Positions 1 to 8,506 of a stretch of 15,668 nt of DNA are shown one piece after another. The DNA lies in assembly GCA_900766745.1 (NCBI GenBank), contig CAAFWR010000126.1, forward strand, positions 1 through 15,668, in the 5' to 3' direction. The stretch comes from Methanobacteriaceae archaeon. Lineage in GTDB: Archaea; Methanobacteriota; Methanobacteria; Methanobacteriales; Methanobacteriaceae. The notes under the pieces were generated by a model. The model worked only from the letters and a program-made list of their open reading frames with translations, ran no database searches and was not told the origin of the DNA. Made by a program: the position numbers and the translations under genes. Positions within the stretch are counted from its first letter, which is position 1; every line of letters begins with the position of its first letter.

Positions 1-1022
1 AATTTAATTCCCTTTTCGGGAACTTTTATATAAACCCTATTTCCCCTTAAATCAGTTAACCAATCTTCAAGAAGAGAAACATCACCAATTCCCTGATTAA
101 TTATGATTTGCTTAGGAATATGGCGATTATAACCATAATATTGTTGGATAAAGGAATATTCAACTTCTTCTACAGAATCATATTCTGTTCCATTCATTAA
201 AAAATCATCTTTGCCAACAATTTTACCATTACGAACTGCCATAACAACAATAACAAAATTGTCCTTATCTTCAGAAATAGCTATTACATCTTGATCAAGG
301 TCATCATCAGCTAACTCAACAAACTGTTTATCCATAACTTCTTCAATAGACTGGATCTGATCTCTTAAAACAGCTGCTTTTTCATAATTCTGCTCAGAAG
401 CAGCTTCCATCATTTCCTTTTTAAGATTCTTAACTATAACTGAATATTTGCCTTGGAAAAATAGGTCAATTTTATTTATTATCTCATTATATTCCTCTTT
501 AGATATTTCATTGTCACAAGGAGCATAACATAAATCAATTTGACTATTTAGACATGGACCATCCATATTCCTGCAAGTTCTAATTTTAAATAAAGATTTA
601 AGGAATTTAACAGTTTTTTTAACAGAGCCAACATCAGTAAAAGGACCATAATAACTACCATTTTTAGTGATGTTTCTTGTAATTAGTAACCTTGGAAACT
701 TTTCATTAGTTATTTTAACATAAGGATACCTTTTATCATCTTTAAGACGTATATTATAAGTTGGTTTATGCTTTTTTATTAAATTAGCTTCTAGAATTAA
801 TGCTTCTTTTTCAGAATTTGTTACAATATACTCCAAGCTATTAAAATGATCCATTAATATTTTAGTTTTAGGTCTGTCAAGATTTTTCCTAAAATAAGAC
901 TGAACTCTTTTTATAAGATTTTTTGCCTTTCCAATATAAATGATTTTTTCATCCTTATCTTTCATTATATAAACGCCAGGTTTATTTGGAAGATTTTCAG
1001 GAGATTTAACCTTTGTTGACAT
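1..1022 (-). CDS. uvrC: UvrABC excinuclease subunit C, 5' part (cut by window edge)
   Basis: UvrC makes the dual incisions around lesions marked by UvrA and UvrB in bacterial-type nucleotide excision repair. About 340 N-terminal codons are visible; the rest lies beyond base 1. The GIY-YIG nuclease domain is at residues 14-95, with G16-V-Y and Y29-I-G followed by R39. Four cysteines at 150, 157, 165 and 169 match the UvrC iron-sulfur cluster, although the first two are closer together than in bacterial UvrC. A UVR motif for UvrB binding (EKAAVLRDQI) lies near residue 210, then the start of the C-terminal region. ATG at 1022 is chosen because the protein starts as UvrC usually does, and AGGTTAT lies just upstream. 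It follows the helicase gene by 15 bases, so co-transcription is likely. Mesophilic archaea are thought to have acquired uvr genes from bacteria. Confidence 0.95.
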   Translation of the reverse strand, partial: MSTKVKSPENLPNKPGVYIMKDKDEKIIYIGKAKNLIKRVQSYFRKNLDRPKTKILMDHFNSLEYIVTNSEKEALILEANLIKKHKPTYNIRLKDDKRYPYVKITNEKFPRLLITRNITKNGSYYGPFTDVGSVKKTVKFLKSLFKIRTCRNMDGPCLNSQIDLCYAPCDNEISKEEYNEIINKIDLFFQGKYSVIVKNLKKEMMEAASEQNYEKAAVLRDQIQSIEEVMDKQFVELADDDLDQDVIAISEDKDNFVIVVMAVRNGKIVGKDDFLMNGTEYDSVEEVEYSFIQQYYGYNRHIPKQIIINQGIGDVSLLEDWLTDLRGNRVYIKVPEKGIK

Positions 1023-1037
1023 ATTATAACCTATTAT

Positions 1038-4000
1038 CTAATTAAGTTCAACAACATCATCTTTTACAATTACCTTACCATCAACTATCATTAAATCCAA
1101 AACACTATTAATTCTATTAGCAGTTTTTTTAGAAGTAGATTTAAATCCAAAGTTATTTGCTGCCTCTTTAGCTATTTTTGAAATGTTAAGGGATTTGTTC
1201 TCAGCCAAAATTAATTCAATATTTTTTTCAATTTCTGCCTGTGAAATCAAATCAATATTAGGTTTAATTCTTTTTCTAATATTAATATTTTTATCTAAAT
1301 CATTAAATAAGAAATCATCTATTTTTGTAATATCTCCAGACTGTTCTGATATCTCAATAGCATCATTGATTGTCTTTTTAAATTTAGCTCCTGCTCTTTT
1401 GATTTCACAACTTTCCCTGATTCTTTTTATTAGTTCATTAACATGAATGGGTCCTTCAACTTCGACAATACCTTTAACAATGTCTGAAACTTCAAAAATA
1501 GATTTATCATAAAGTTCTGTAGATGAATTAACAGCAATATTTTTAGCAGTTTTATAATCAACAATTTTAGTTTCTTCTACTATTGCTTCATCACCATTTT
1601 GAGTTTTGTCTATTTCCGTTTCAACAGAATCATTATTAATACCTAATTCATTTGAATAATCCGTATCATTAATTTTATCATAATCATTATCATACACTAA
1701 AGAATCATCTTCCCTATATTCATCATCATAATTATATTCATCTTGAACAACTGTTTCATTAAATTGATCAAATGATTCATTATTTAATTTTTCATTATCA
1801 TGTTTAGAGTAATCCTCTTTAGAATTTTCACTTAATATATCATCAAAAACCTTATCAACAATTCTAGTTGCTTTTTTTCTAGTTTCCTCATCTTTATCAT
1901 AAACATTGCCATCAGGTGAGTTAAAAGCCACATCAACAATATGAACCTCTTTTTCAACAGTTTTTTGAGGATCATTATTAACTTCTACTTCTGGAATGTA
2001 TTTTTCATTTAAATTATCATCGTAAACCTTATTTCCAGAAACATTAAGTTTGGTTTCACCATCTTTAAGATTATCTGCAATAGAGGATAAAAATCCTTTT
2101 TTCTCATCATCCCCTTTAACTTTAAAGTTAATTTCTTTAGCATCGGATTTATTTTTAATAAATGAATGAGTATAATTTACATTTCCATCTTTATTTGAGT
2201 TTGATTCATTACCAAAAGTTTCATCATTACCATTTAGGGCAAATGAACTCTTCGAATTGTCATTAGGAAATTCATCTTCAAAGTAATGATTATCATTAGA
2301 AGAGTCTTGAATTTCGTCAACATAATCTTCATCGTATTGATTAAAAGTATCATCAAAAGAAGTGCCATCATCATCCTCGCTAAATTCATCATCAAATAAA
2401 ATTTCTTTACCCTCTTCAGATTGAGTGTACTCATCATCCTCGCTAAATTCATCATCAAATAAAATTTCTTTACCCTCTTCAGATTGAGTGTACTCATCAT
2501 TAGAGATCTCTTCACCAAATAAATCTTCTTCAGATTCAAATTCCTCTTCTAAAGAATTATTAGATGGTTTATTAAAATCATGAGGATTAATTTTTATATC
2601 TTTCTCAATATGTTTCTTAAATTTAATATTTGAATCCCTAGGTGAAATATTATCTTCTTTGTGATTATTTAAATCATCATCATGGTTATCATTTATATTA
2701 ATATTATTTTCAAGATCATCACTTGATTTAAGACCATTATCGAAATTATCTGATATATTCGATTCAATGTCGTCTTTATTAATTTTAAATACTGATTTGA
2801 TAGAATCTCTAAATCCTTTTCCTTTTTTTGATTTAGAGTTATTCTCTTTTTTAGTAAAAATCGTTCCATTACCATCATAGTTCTCAAATTCATTATTTGA
2901 ATTAGAACTTGAATCATCATTTTCTACATAAATAAAATCATCACCACCACTAGACGAACCAGAATCACCCTCATGATCTACATAAATAAATCCATCAGAA
3001 CTAGAAGAAGATTCATCATTAATAGATGAATTAGAACTAGAATTATCATGTTCTACATAAATAAAATCATCATCCTCCACAATAACGGAATTAGAATCTT
3101 CTTCAGATAAACTAGAATCAGTAGGACTAATAGCATCATCTGAATCATTTGGATTAATAATGGTTATATCATCTGTTTCATCATTAAATTCATTTGCTAT
3201 TTCTTCTTTGGCTTTTTCTTCTTCTTGAGCTTTTCTTAATTCTTCTGCTCTTTTTTCAGCTTCAAGTTTTATTTTTTCTGCTTCTTTAGCCTTTAATTCT
3301 TTATTTTTAACATATTTTACTTTAGCATCTGCAATAGCAGAAAGAAGCTTTTTACGACCTAATTCACGATTTCTATACCAATCTGTAGACCATAAATGAT
3401 AAATATTCCACCCCAATCCTTCTAGAACCTGTTCTCTAAGTCTATTTCTATCACGAGCTACTTTACTTGATGCATACATTTCCCCATCAGTTGTTATTCC
3501 TAAAAAGTATTGTCCAGGATTTTCTTCATCAATTAAAGCTAAATCAACTTTAAATCCAGAGCTACCAACTTGTCTTGCAACAATATAACCTTTTTCTTCA
3601 AGGAATTTAGCGATTGAATCTTCAAATTTTTGTTGTTTTTTATTTTTAGTAACTTGATTTCCTAGAGTTATATTTTCAGCATAATGGAGGAATTCTTTTA
3701 AAGATTTAACACCGAACGGAGGATTGTTTGATAAATGCATATCATGTGATTTAAAATTTGAAAATACAACACATTTTTCACGAGCTCTTGTAATTAAAAC
3801 ATTGAGACGCCTTTCTCCTCCCTCTTGGTTTAATGGACCGAAGTTTAATGACATTTTACCTTCTTCATCATGCCCATAACCTACACTTATTAAAATAACA
3901 TCTCTTTCATCTCCTTGAATTGTTTCAAGGTTTTTAACAAAGAAACGCTCTTCATTATTTTCACTGAATAAAGGTTCTAATTCTGGCCTGTATTTACGTT

Positions 4001-7000
4001 GAAGTTCCAATTCTTCTAATATCGCATTTTTTTGAGCTACAGAGAATGTTCCAACACCTAAACTTTTGGTATCTCCATAAGTATCAAAATGTTCAAAAAT
4101 AGCTTTTACAACATCTTTAGCTTCTCCTACATTAGCTGAACTGGAACCTCTATCATAACATGTGTTTGGATTGTAATGAAGTTTCAAACCTAATTCTGGG
4201 TCTATATGTGAAGGTGATGGATAAACCAATAATTCATTATCGTAGAATTGTTCATTTGAAACTGAAATTAATGATTCATGACGACTTCTGTAGTGCCATT
4301 TAAGCATTTTGACTGGGAATGATAATTTACATAAATGAAGAATACTTTCCATATCCAAAGAAGTGGCTTCTTCTTCATAGCTCTCTCCATCTGCCATTTG
4401 TTCAAAAAATGAAGTTGGAGGTAATTGTTGAGTATCTCCCATAACTACTGCAGTTTTTGCTCTCATAAATGCACCTAATGCATCTTGGGGTTTTACTTGA
4501 CTTGCTTCATCAAATATTACTACATCAAATTGTAGTTCTTCATTAGTTGGATCCAGATATTGTGCAATAGATAATGGAGACATCATAAATACTGGTTTTA
4601 TTTTTTTAATTAAACCTCCTGCTTTCTGAAGGAGCTTGCGAACTGGCAAGTGTCCACTTTTTCTTGTAAATTCACCTGCAAGTATTTGAGCTTGAGTATC
4701 AGGTGCCCCTCCAAAAATATTCGGAATGTTGCTGTTAAGTTTATGGATTATTCTTTTACGATTAAGTTCTAAAATATCCTTATCAAGTTTTTTAAACTCA
4801 CTAATCTTATTTTCATGTAATTCTCCAATGAAAGTAGCTAATTGTTGATTTTCTAAAAACATTACGTTTAAAAGGGAATCAGCAAAGTTTCCAAAAACTA
4901 GTGCTTTAACGTCATCCTTTAAAATATTTCTCTTTTCAATAACATCAATGAATAATTCGCTATCTGTTCCATTTAAAGAATTTTTAGTATTTAAATATTG
5001 AGACCATAAATGAAGGCTTGATAATTGTCCTCTCCAGTTATTAAGTTGTTTTTTCCATTGGTCAAAAGTAACGTCAGCAGTATCTCTTTTAAATATTAAC
5101 TTACTTCTTGGATTGAGTTTTTTATCAAGTCTTGATAGTTTGTTTTTAAAATCTTCACCAAGAGAAATATAACTTGAAAGATTATCAGAGGCATTTATAT
5201 TAAATAGGTCTTTTGAAAGAAGATCAATAGTTTGGGTTGAAAATATACCTTCATCTACAAGAGCCCAGAACTCTTTCATCCAAGCAGTTATACTTTTCAA
5301 ATCATTAGTATTAGCTCCCAAATGCCAGTATTCGCCAAAATATTGTTTAGCTAAACCATCATTACGTTCTATTTTATGTTTTAAGTTGATAGCCACTTTG
5401 GCAGTATTTAAATCTCTAACTACCTGATTACTGTCTGGAACTGGTCTTTGATAGTATCTTCCAACGATACTTTCAATTTTCTTTTTATTGCTATTAAAAA
5501 GTCTGAATTTCTTATTAGAAACTTCTGTAACATCTCTAATTAACTTATCAATGTCTACTTTAAATATATTATCATTGAATTTTGACAGGATTTTAGATTG
5601 GCCTTGATATAATTCTAAATCTTCAATTAACTTGTATGGATCATTGTTATTTAATTTCCATATTTTAGAAGTGATAATTGAAGAATCTATAAGAGATGAC
5701 TTTTTGGATTCAATTAGTTTAAATGCTTTAAGTGATTTTGAAAATTCAGATAAGGATTCAGGTGATTTGATACCAAAAGTATTATGAATAAAATCCTTTT
5801 CAATTATGAAATTATCTAAAGCTTGAATACAATCAATTATTAATAATTCAATTTCTCTCAAATCAGCAGGAAGGAGACTCTTCGGTGCACATAAACTCCA
5901 GGGATTCTCTTTAGAAATTGTTTGATAAAGTTCAGCTACACTTTCAAGTTTAAAGACCATGTCATCCAAATCTTTAATAGTTACCGTTTCCGGTTTTTCA
6001 AATCTAACTAATGGAAGTATTTTATCTTTTTTAACAAAATGGACTTCTGCATCCTCCTTCATCCCAAATAATTCAAATGGAGATAGATTTACTCCATAAT
6101 ACTTCTGATGAATAACCTCAGGATAATCATCTAACTGTTTTTTAAGAGAATCTAGTTTTCTAATTGTTTCATCGGCATTTATTGGATTTTCAGGACGAAC
6201 GTTGACTGCTTTTTTAAGATCTTTTAAAAACTTTTTACGGCGAGTTTTATGAGAGTGAAGCTCTAAAACAAATTTTCCCAATCCTACAGATTGAAGTCTG
6301 TCCTTTACAACTTCCAATGCAGCCATTTTTTCACTTACAAAAAGAACTGTCTTACCTTCTGCAAGTAATTCTGCTATTAAGTTTACAATAGTCTGTGATT
6401 TTCCAGTTCCAGGTGGTCCTTCCACTACTAAATTTCTACCAGCCTTGACGTCTTCAATAACAGCTATCTGTGAAGAATCAGCATCTAAAACCTGATACAT
6501 TGACTCATAGTCCAATTGTGAATCAATATCCTCTTCTTTAAAAGCTTCTTGATTATTGACTTCTGGATTAAAAATAGCTTGAATTAATTCTTTTTTAGTT
6601 AAATCAACATTATCTTCCCAACTTTCAGGATTTAAATCATTATACATAACAAATTTAGTGAAACTAAAAAATCCTAAAGCAATATCTGAATTTACCTTCC
6701 ATCCTTTCATATGTCTAGTAACATTATCAACTTTTTTGATATAATGGTCAATAACTTCACTATATCTTTTAAATTCAAAATCTGGAAGTTTAATGCCATC
6801 TTCTTTTAATTTAGCTTTAAGTGAAATATTTGTCTGAATTTCTTCACCAGTCCATGAAAGCTGAAATGATTTTCCAACCTTTTTACGCTCCATTGTTACT
6901 GGTATAAGAACTAATGGGGCTAGATTTTTCTGCGGTTTCTTATTATCTTTCCATTCTAAAAATCCTACAGCCAGGTAAAGAATATTATATCCTTGTTCTT

Positions 7001-7361
7001 GAAGCATTGTTTTTGCTTGATTATTAATATAAAAAAGTCTTTTTTGCAGTTCTGTTGGTGTTAAATCAGTTCTTAAAGTTCTATCACCATCAATGTATTT
7101 TGAGAAATCAATTGGAGAATGATCCCAAATAGAAAAACGAGATTTTTCTTTATTCTCATCCTTCTTATTAGATTCAAAATACATTTTCTTATTTTGTAAA
7201 ACTAGATTTTGAAAGATGTTTCCACAAGACTGGTTTTCAATAGCTATTGTTTTTGCTCTTAATTTAAAGTTAAGAAGCTGGTTTCTTAAGGTTAAATCCA
7301 ATAACTCATTACGTAAATTTTCAAATTCTCTTTCAATTTTATTAGAAGAACTGTTAAACAT
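1038..7361 (-). CDS. DUF4011 / SF1 helicase / Vsr-like nuclease / DUF3320 fusion protein with a long acidic insert
   Basis: Very large predicted ATP-dependent DNA/RNA helicase-nuclease of 2107 residues. Order seen: DUF4011-like N-terminal region (about 10-260, with the typical PTELQKRLFYI and QGYNILYLAVGFLEW); SF1 helicase with Walker A GPPGTGKS at 315-322, Walker B D951-E952 (FDEAS), GDTQQLPP, QGDERDVI and ITRAREK near 1190; a Vsr/MTES_1575-like nuclease domain at about 1240-1330; a charged coiled coil at about 1352-1388; an Asp/Ser/Asn-rich insert to about 1945; and a DUF3320-like winged-helix region from about 1955, followed by a second small helical domain. Known families of this architecture include single-gene antiviral defence proteins (the Hhe-like group); defence or DNA surveillance is inferred here. 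The nuclease shows TTDG (1290-1293) where I recall E-C-D-G in relatives. ATG at 7361 has AAGTGA just upstream. uvrC follows by 15 bases. Confidence 0.9.
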   Translation of the reverse strand: MFNSSSNKIEREFENLRNELLDLTLRNQLLNFKLRAKTIAIENQSCGNIFQNLVLQNKKMYFESNKKDENKEKSRFSIWDHSPIDFSKYIDGDRTLRTDLTPTELQKRLFYINNQAKTMLQEQGYNILYLAVGFLEWKDNKKPQKNLAPLVLIPVTMERKKVGKSFQLSWTGEEIQTNISLKAKLKEDGIKLPDFEFKRYSEVIDHYIKKVDNVTRHMKGWKVNSDIALGFFSFTKFVMYNDLNPESWEDNVDLTKKELIQAIFNPEVNNQEAFKEEDIDSQLDYESMYQVLDADSSQIAVIEDVKAGRNLVVEGPPGTGKSQTIVNLIAELLAEGKTVLFVSEKMAALEVVKDRLQSVGLGKFVLELHSHKTRRKKFLKDLKKAVNVRPENPINADETIRKLDSLKKQLDDYPEVIHQKYYGVNLSPFELFGMKEDAEVHFVKKDKILPLVRFEKPETVTIKDLDDMVFKLESVAELYQTISKENPWSLCAPKSLLPADLREIELLIIDCIQALDNFIIEKDFIHNTFGIKSPESLSEFSKSLKAFKLIESKKSSLIDSSIITSKIWKLNNNDPYKLIEDLELYQGQSKILSKFNDNIFKVDIDKLIRDVTEVSNKKFRLFNSNKKKIESIVGRYYQRPVPDSNQVVRDLNTAKVAINLKHKIERNDGLAKQYFGEYWHLGANTNDLKSITAWMKEFWALVDEGIFSTQTIDLLSKDLFNINASDNLSSYISLGEDFKNKLSRLDKKLNPRSKLIFKRDTADVTFDQWKKQLNNWRGQLSSLHLWSQYLNTKNSLNGTDSELFIDVIEKRNILKDDVKALVFGNFADSLLNVMFLENQQLATFIGELHENKISEFKKLDKDILELNRKRIIHKLNSNIPNIFGGAPDTQAQILAGEFTRKSGHLPVRKLLQKAGGLIKKIKPVFMMSPLSIAQYLDPTNEELQFDVVIFDEASQVKPQDALGAFMRAKTAVVMGDTQQLPPTSFFEQMADGESYEEEATSLDMESILHLCKLSFPVKMLKWHYRSRHESLISVSNEQFYDNELLVYPSPSHIDPELGLKLHYNPNTCYDRGSSSANVGEAKDVVKAIFEHFDTYGDTKSLGVGTFSVAQKNAILEELELQRKYRPELEPLFSENNEERFFVKNLETIQGDERDVILISVGYGHDEEGKMSLNFGPLNQEGGERRLNVLITRAREKCVVFSNFKSHDMHLSNNPPFGVKSLKEFLHYAENITLGNQVTKNKKQQKFEDSIAKFLEEKGYIVARQVGSSGFKVDLALIDEENPGQYFLGITTDGEMYASSKVARDRNRLREQVLEGLGWNIYHLWSTDWYRNRELGRKKLLSAIADAKVKYVKNKELKAKEAEKIKLEAEKRAEELRKAQEEEKAKEEIANEFNDETDDITIINPNDSDDAISPTDSSLSEEDSNSVIVEDDDFIYVEHDNSSSNSSINDESSSSSDGFIYVDHEGDSGSSSGGDDFIYVENDDSSSNSNNEFENYDGNGTIFTKKENNSKSKKGKGFRDSIKSVFKINKDDIESNISDNFDNGLKSSDDLENNININDNHDDDLNNHKEDNISPRDSNIKFKKHIEKDIKINPHDFNKPSNNSLEEEFESEEDLFGEEISNDEYTQSEEGKEILFDDEFSEDDEYTQSEEGKEILFDDEFSEDDDGTSFDDTFNQYDEDYVDEIQDSSNDNHYFEDEFPNDNSKSSFALNGNDETFGNESNSNKDGNVNYTHSFIKNKSDAKEINFKVKGDDEKKGFLSSIADNLKDGETKLNVSGNKVYDDNLNEKYIPEVEVNNDPQKTVEKEVHIVDVAFNSPDGNVYDKDEETRKKATRIVDKVFDDILSENSKEDYSKHDNEKLNNESFDQFNETVVQDEYNYDDEYREDDSLVYDNDYDKINDTDYSNELGINNDSVETEIDKTQNGDEAIVEETKIVDYKTAKNIAVNSSTELYDKSIFEVSDIVKGIVEVEGPIHVNELIKRIRESCEIKRAGAKFKKTINDAIEISEQSGDITKIDDFLFNDLDKNINIRKRIKPNIDLISQAEIEKNIELILAENKSLNISKIAKEAANNFGFKSTSKKTANRINSVLDLMIVDGKVIVKDDVVELN
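2368..2500 (-). repeat. Perfect 63-bp in-frame tandem repeat, 2.1 copies
   Basis: Bases 2368-2437 recur exactly at 2431-2500, a period of 63 bases or 21 codons, inside the acidic insert of the helicase (residues about 1621-1664). The encoded unit starts DEYTQSEEGKEI and ends FDDEFSED. Identity at every base, including third codon positions, points to a recent duplication or ongoing copy-number change rather than old selected repeats. Confidence 0.95.
2880..3080 (-). repeat. Three degenerate FIYV-acidic/Ser repeats in the helicase insert
   Basis: The short core FIYV occurs at residues 1433, 1458 and 1476 of the helicase, each time preceded by D-D or D-G and followed by a Glu/Asp-rich then Ser/Asn-rich stretch. 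The underlying DNA (TACATAAATAAA on the plus strand) is shared while the flanks differ in length and sequence, so these copies are older than the 63-bp repeat. Their function is unknown. Confidence 0.8.
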
Positions 7362-7426
7362 GATGTCACTTAAATAATCAGAAAAAATTCAAAAAACTTG
7401 GTATGTACTATTTATTAATACAATTA

Positions 7427-7437
7427 TTAATAAAGTT
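7427..7437 (-). promoter_or_regulatory. Possible TATA box for the helicase gene
   Basis: On the minus strand ACTTTATTAAT lies about 70 bases before the ATG at 7361 in an otherwise featureless AT-rich spacer. It resembles the TTTATA-type boxes used elsewhere in the window but is weaker, and neighbouring A/T stretches could serve equally well. Confidence 0.3.
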
Positions 7438-7551
7438 TTCGAATATTACTAAAAACCATTTAAAATTAAAATTAAAGATATTATATTGCTTTAATTTAAA
7501 AATATATTTCTAAAAAAGTAATATTCGCTTAATAAAAGATTATTATTTAAT

Positions 7552-7568
7552 AAAAAATTGAAAAAAAA
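7552..7568 (-). terminator. Oligo-T terminator after pdxS
   Basis: Immediately after the pdxS stop codon the minus strand reads a run of eight T, then CAA and a second run of six T. Archaeal RNA polymerase terminates at such T-tracts without a hairpin. This separates pdxS from the helicase gene downstream. Confidence 0.6.
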
Positions 7569-7576
7569 GAGAGAAA

Positions 7577-8458
7577 TTAGATTCCTCTATCTTGCATTCT
7601 GTCAGCTTCAGTTAAATTAGACATTTCAATACCTTTCATTGCTTCTCCAAGGCCTTTTGAAACTTCTGCTAAAACTTCAGGCTTATCATAGTTAGCTACA
7701 GCTTCAACAATAGCTTCTGCAAATGCTACTGGATTATTTGATTTGAAAATACCTGAACCTACAAATACACCATCAGCACCTAATTGCATCATTAAAGAAG
7801 CATCAGCAGGAGTAGCTACTCCACCAGCTGCAAAGTTAACTACAGGCAATTTTCCAAGTTCTGATGTTTCTTTCACAAGTTCTATTGGAGCTTCAATATT
7901 TCTTGCATATTTCCAGAGCTCTTCTTCTTCCATTCCTTGGATTGTTCTAATTTCACCCATAACCATTCTCATATGACGAACTGCTTCCACAATATTTCCA
8001 GTTCCAGGTTCACCTTTAGTACGAATCATTGCTGCCCCTTCGTCAATTCTTCTTAAAGCTTCACCTAAATTACGTGCCCCGCAGACAAATGGTATAGTGA
8101 ATTCTTTCTTGTTTAAGTGATATTCTTCATCGGCAGGAGTAAGTACTTCACTTTCATCAATCATATCTACACCTAAAGTTTCTAAAATTTGTGCTTCTGC
8201 AATATGACCGATTCTTGCTTTAGCCATTACTGGAATTGAAACTGCATCTACAACCTCTTCAACAATAGTAGGATCAGCCATTCTAGCTACTCCTCCAGCA
8301 GCCCTAATATCAGCAGGGACTTTTTCTAATGCCATTACTGCTACAGCTCCAGCATCTTCAGCAATTCTTGCTTGTTCAGCATTTACAACATCCATAATAA
8401 CTCCGCCTTTTGTCATTTTAGCGAAGCCTTCTTTTAAAATATCAGTTCCTTTTTCCAT
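7577..8458 (-). CDS. pdxS: Pyridoxal 5'-phosphate synthase, lyase subunit PdxS
   Basis: PdxS condenses ribose 5-phosphate (or ribulose 5-phosphate), glyceraldehyde 3-phosphate and ammonia into PLP in the deoxyxylulose-independent pathway; ammonia comes from the glutaminase PdxT. The 293-residue protein has the family length and is a TIM barrel. Key residues are present: D23 in the first strand, K80 ([10 protein letters not shown]), which forms the ribose Schiff base, and K148 ([10 protein letters not shown]), which receives the later intermediate. The phosphate-binding GGV and GSGIF segments lie near residues 213 and 235. ATG at 8458 is set by TTTGGAG upstream. pdxT is not in this window, so the partner must be encoded elsewhere. 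The gene has its own TATA box in the short gap after the metal transporter gene and a T-run terminator. Confidence 0.97.
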   Translation of the reverse strand: MEKGTDILKEGFAKMTKGGVIMDVVNAEQARIAEDAGAVAVMALEKVPADIRAAGGVARMADPTIVEEVVDAVSIPVMAKARIGHIAEAQILETLGVDMIDESEVLTPADEEYHLNKKEFTIPFVCGARNLGEALRRIDEGAAMIRTKGEPGTGNIVEAVRHMRMVMGEIRTIQGMEEEELWKYARNIEAPIELVKETSELGKLPVVNFAAGGVATPADASLMMQLGADGVFVGSGIFKSNNPVAFAEAIVEAVANYDKPEVLAEVSKGLGEAMKGIEMSNLTEADRMQDRGI

Positions 8459-8485
8459 GAATAGTTCTCCAAATTTAAGTATTTA

Positions 8486-8497
8486 CTTATATATTTC
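8486..8497 (-). promoter_or_regulatory. TATA box for pdxS
   Basis: Minus strand AAATATATAAGT is centred about 33 bases before the pdxS ATG. With normal archaeal TATA-to-start spacing, transcription would begin near 8465, giving a leader of only about 8 bases that would barely hold the Shine-Dalgarno sequence. It lies in the 48-base gap after the transporter gene, so pdxS probably has its own promoter. Confidence 0.55.
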
Positions 8498-8506
8498 TCT
8501 TACTAT

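Noticed and set aside
1183..1446. Plus-strand 87-codon frame opposite the helicase C-terminus
   Set aside because: Antisense to a well-supported coding region, hydrophobic composition typical of the complement of charged codons, and no convincing ribosome binding site or promoter.
2368..2500. Tandem repeat considered as CRISPR-like
   Set aside because: Copies are directly adjacent without spacers, in frame within a gene, and no cas genes are present.
2234..2920. Minus-strand out-of-frame readings of 101 and 75 codons inside the helicase insert
   Set aside because: They are frame-shifted readings of the repeat-rich acidic region; their own repeats mirror the 63-bp DNA repeat and they lack start signals.
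7743..7976. Plus-strand 77-codon frame opposite pdxS
   Set aside because: Antisense to highly conserved pdxS codons with no supporting signals.
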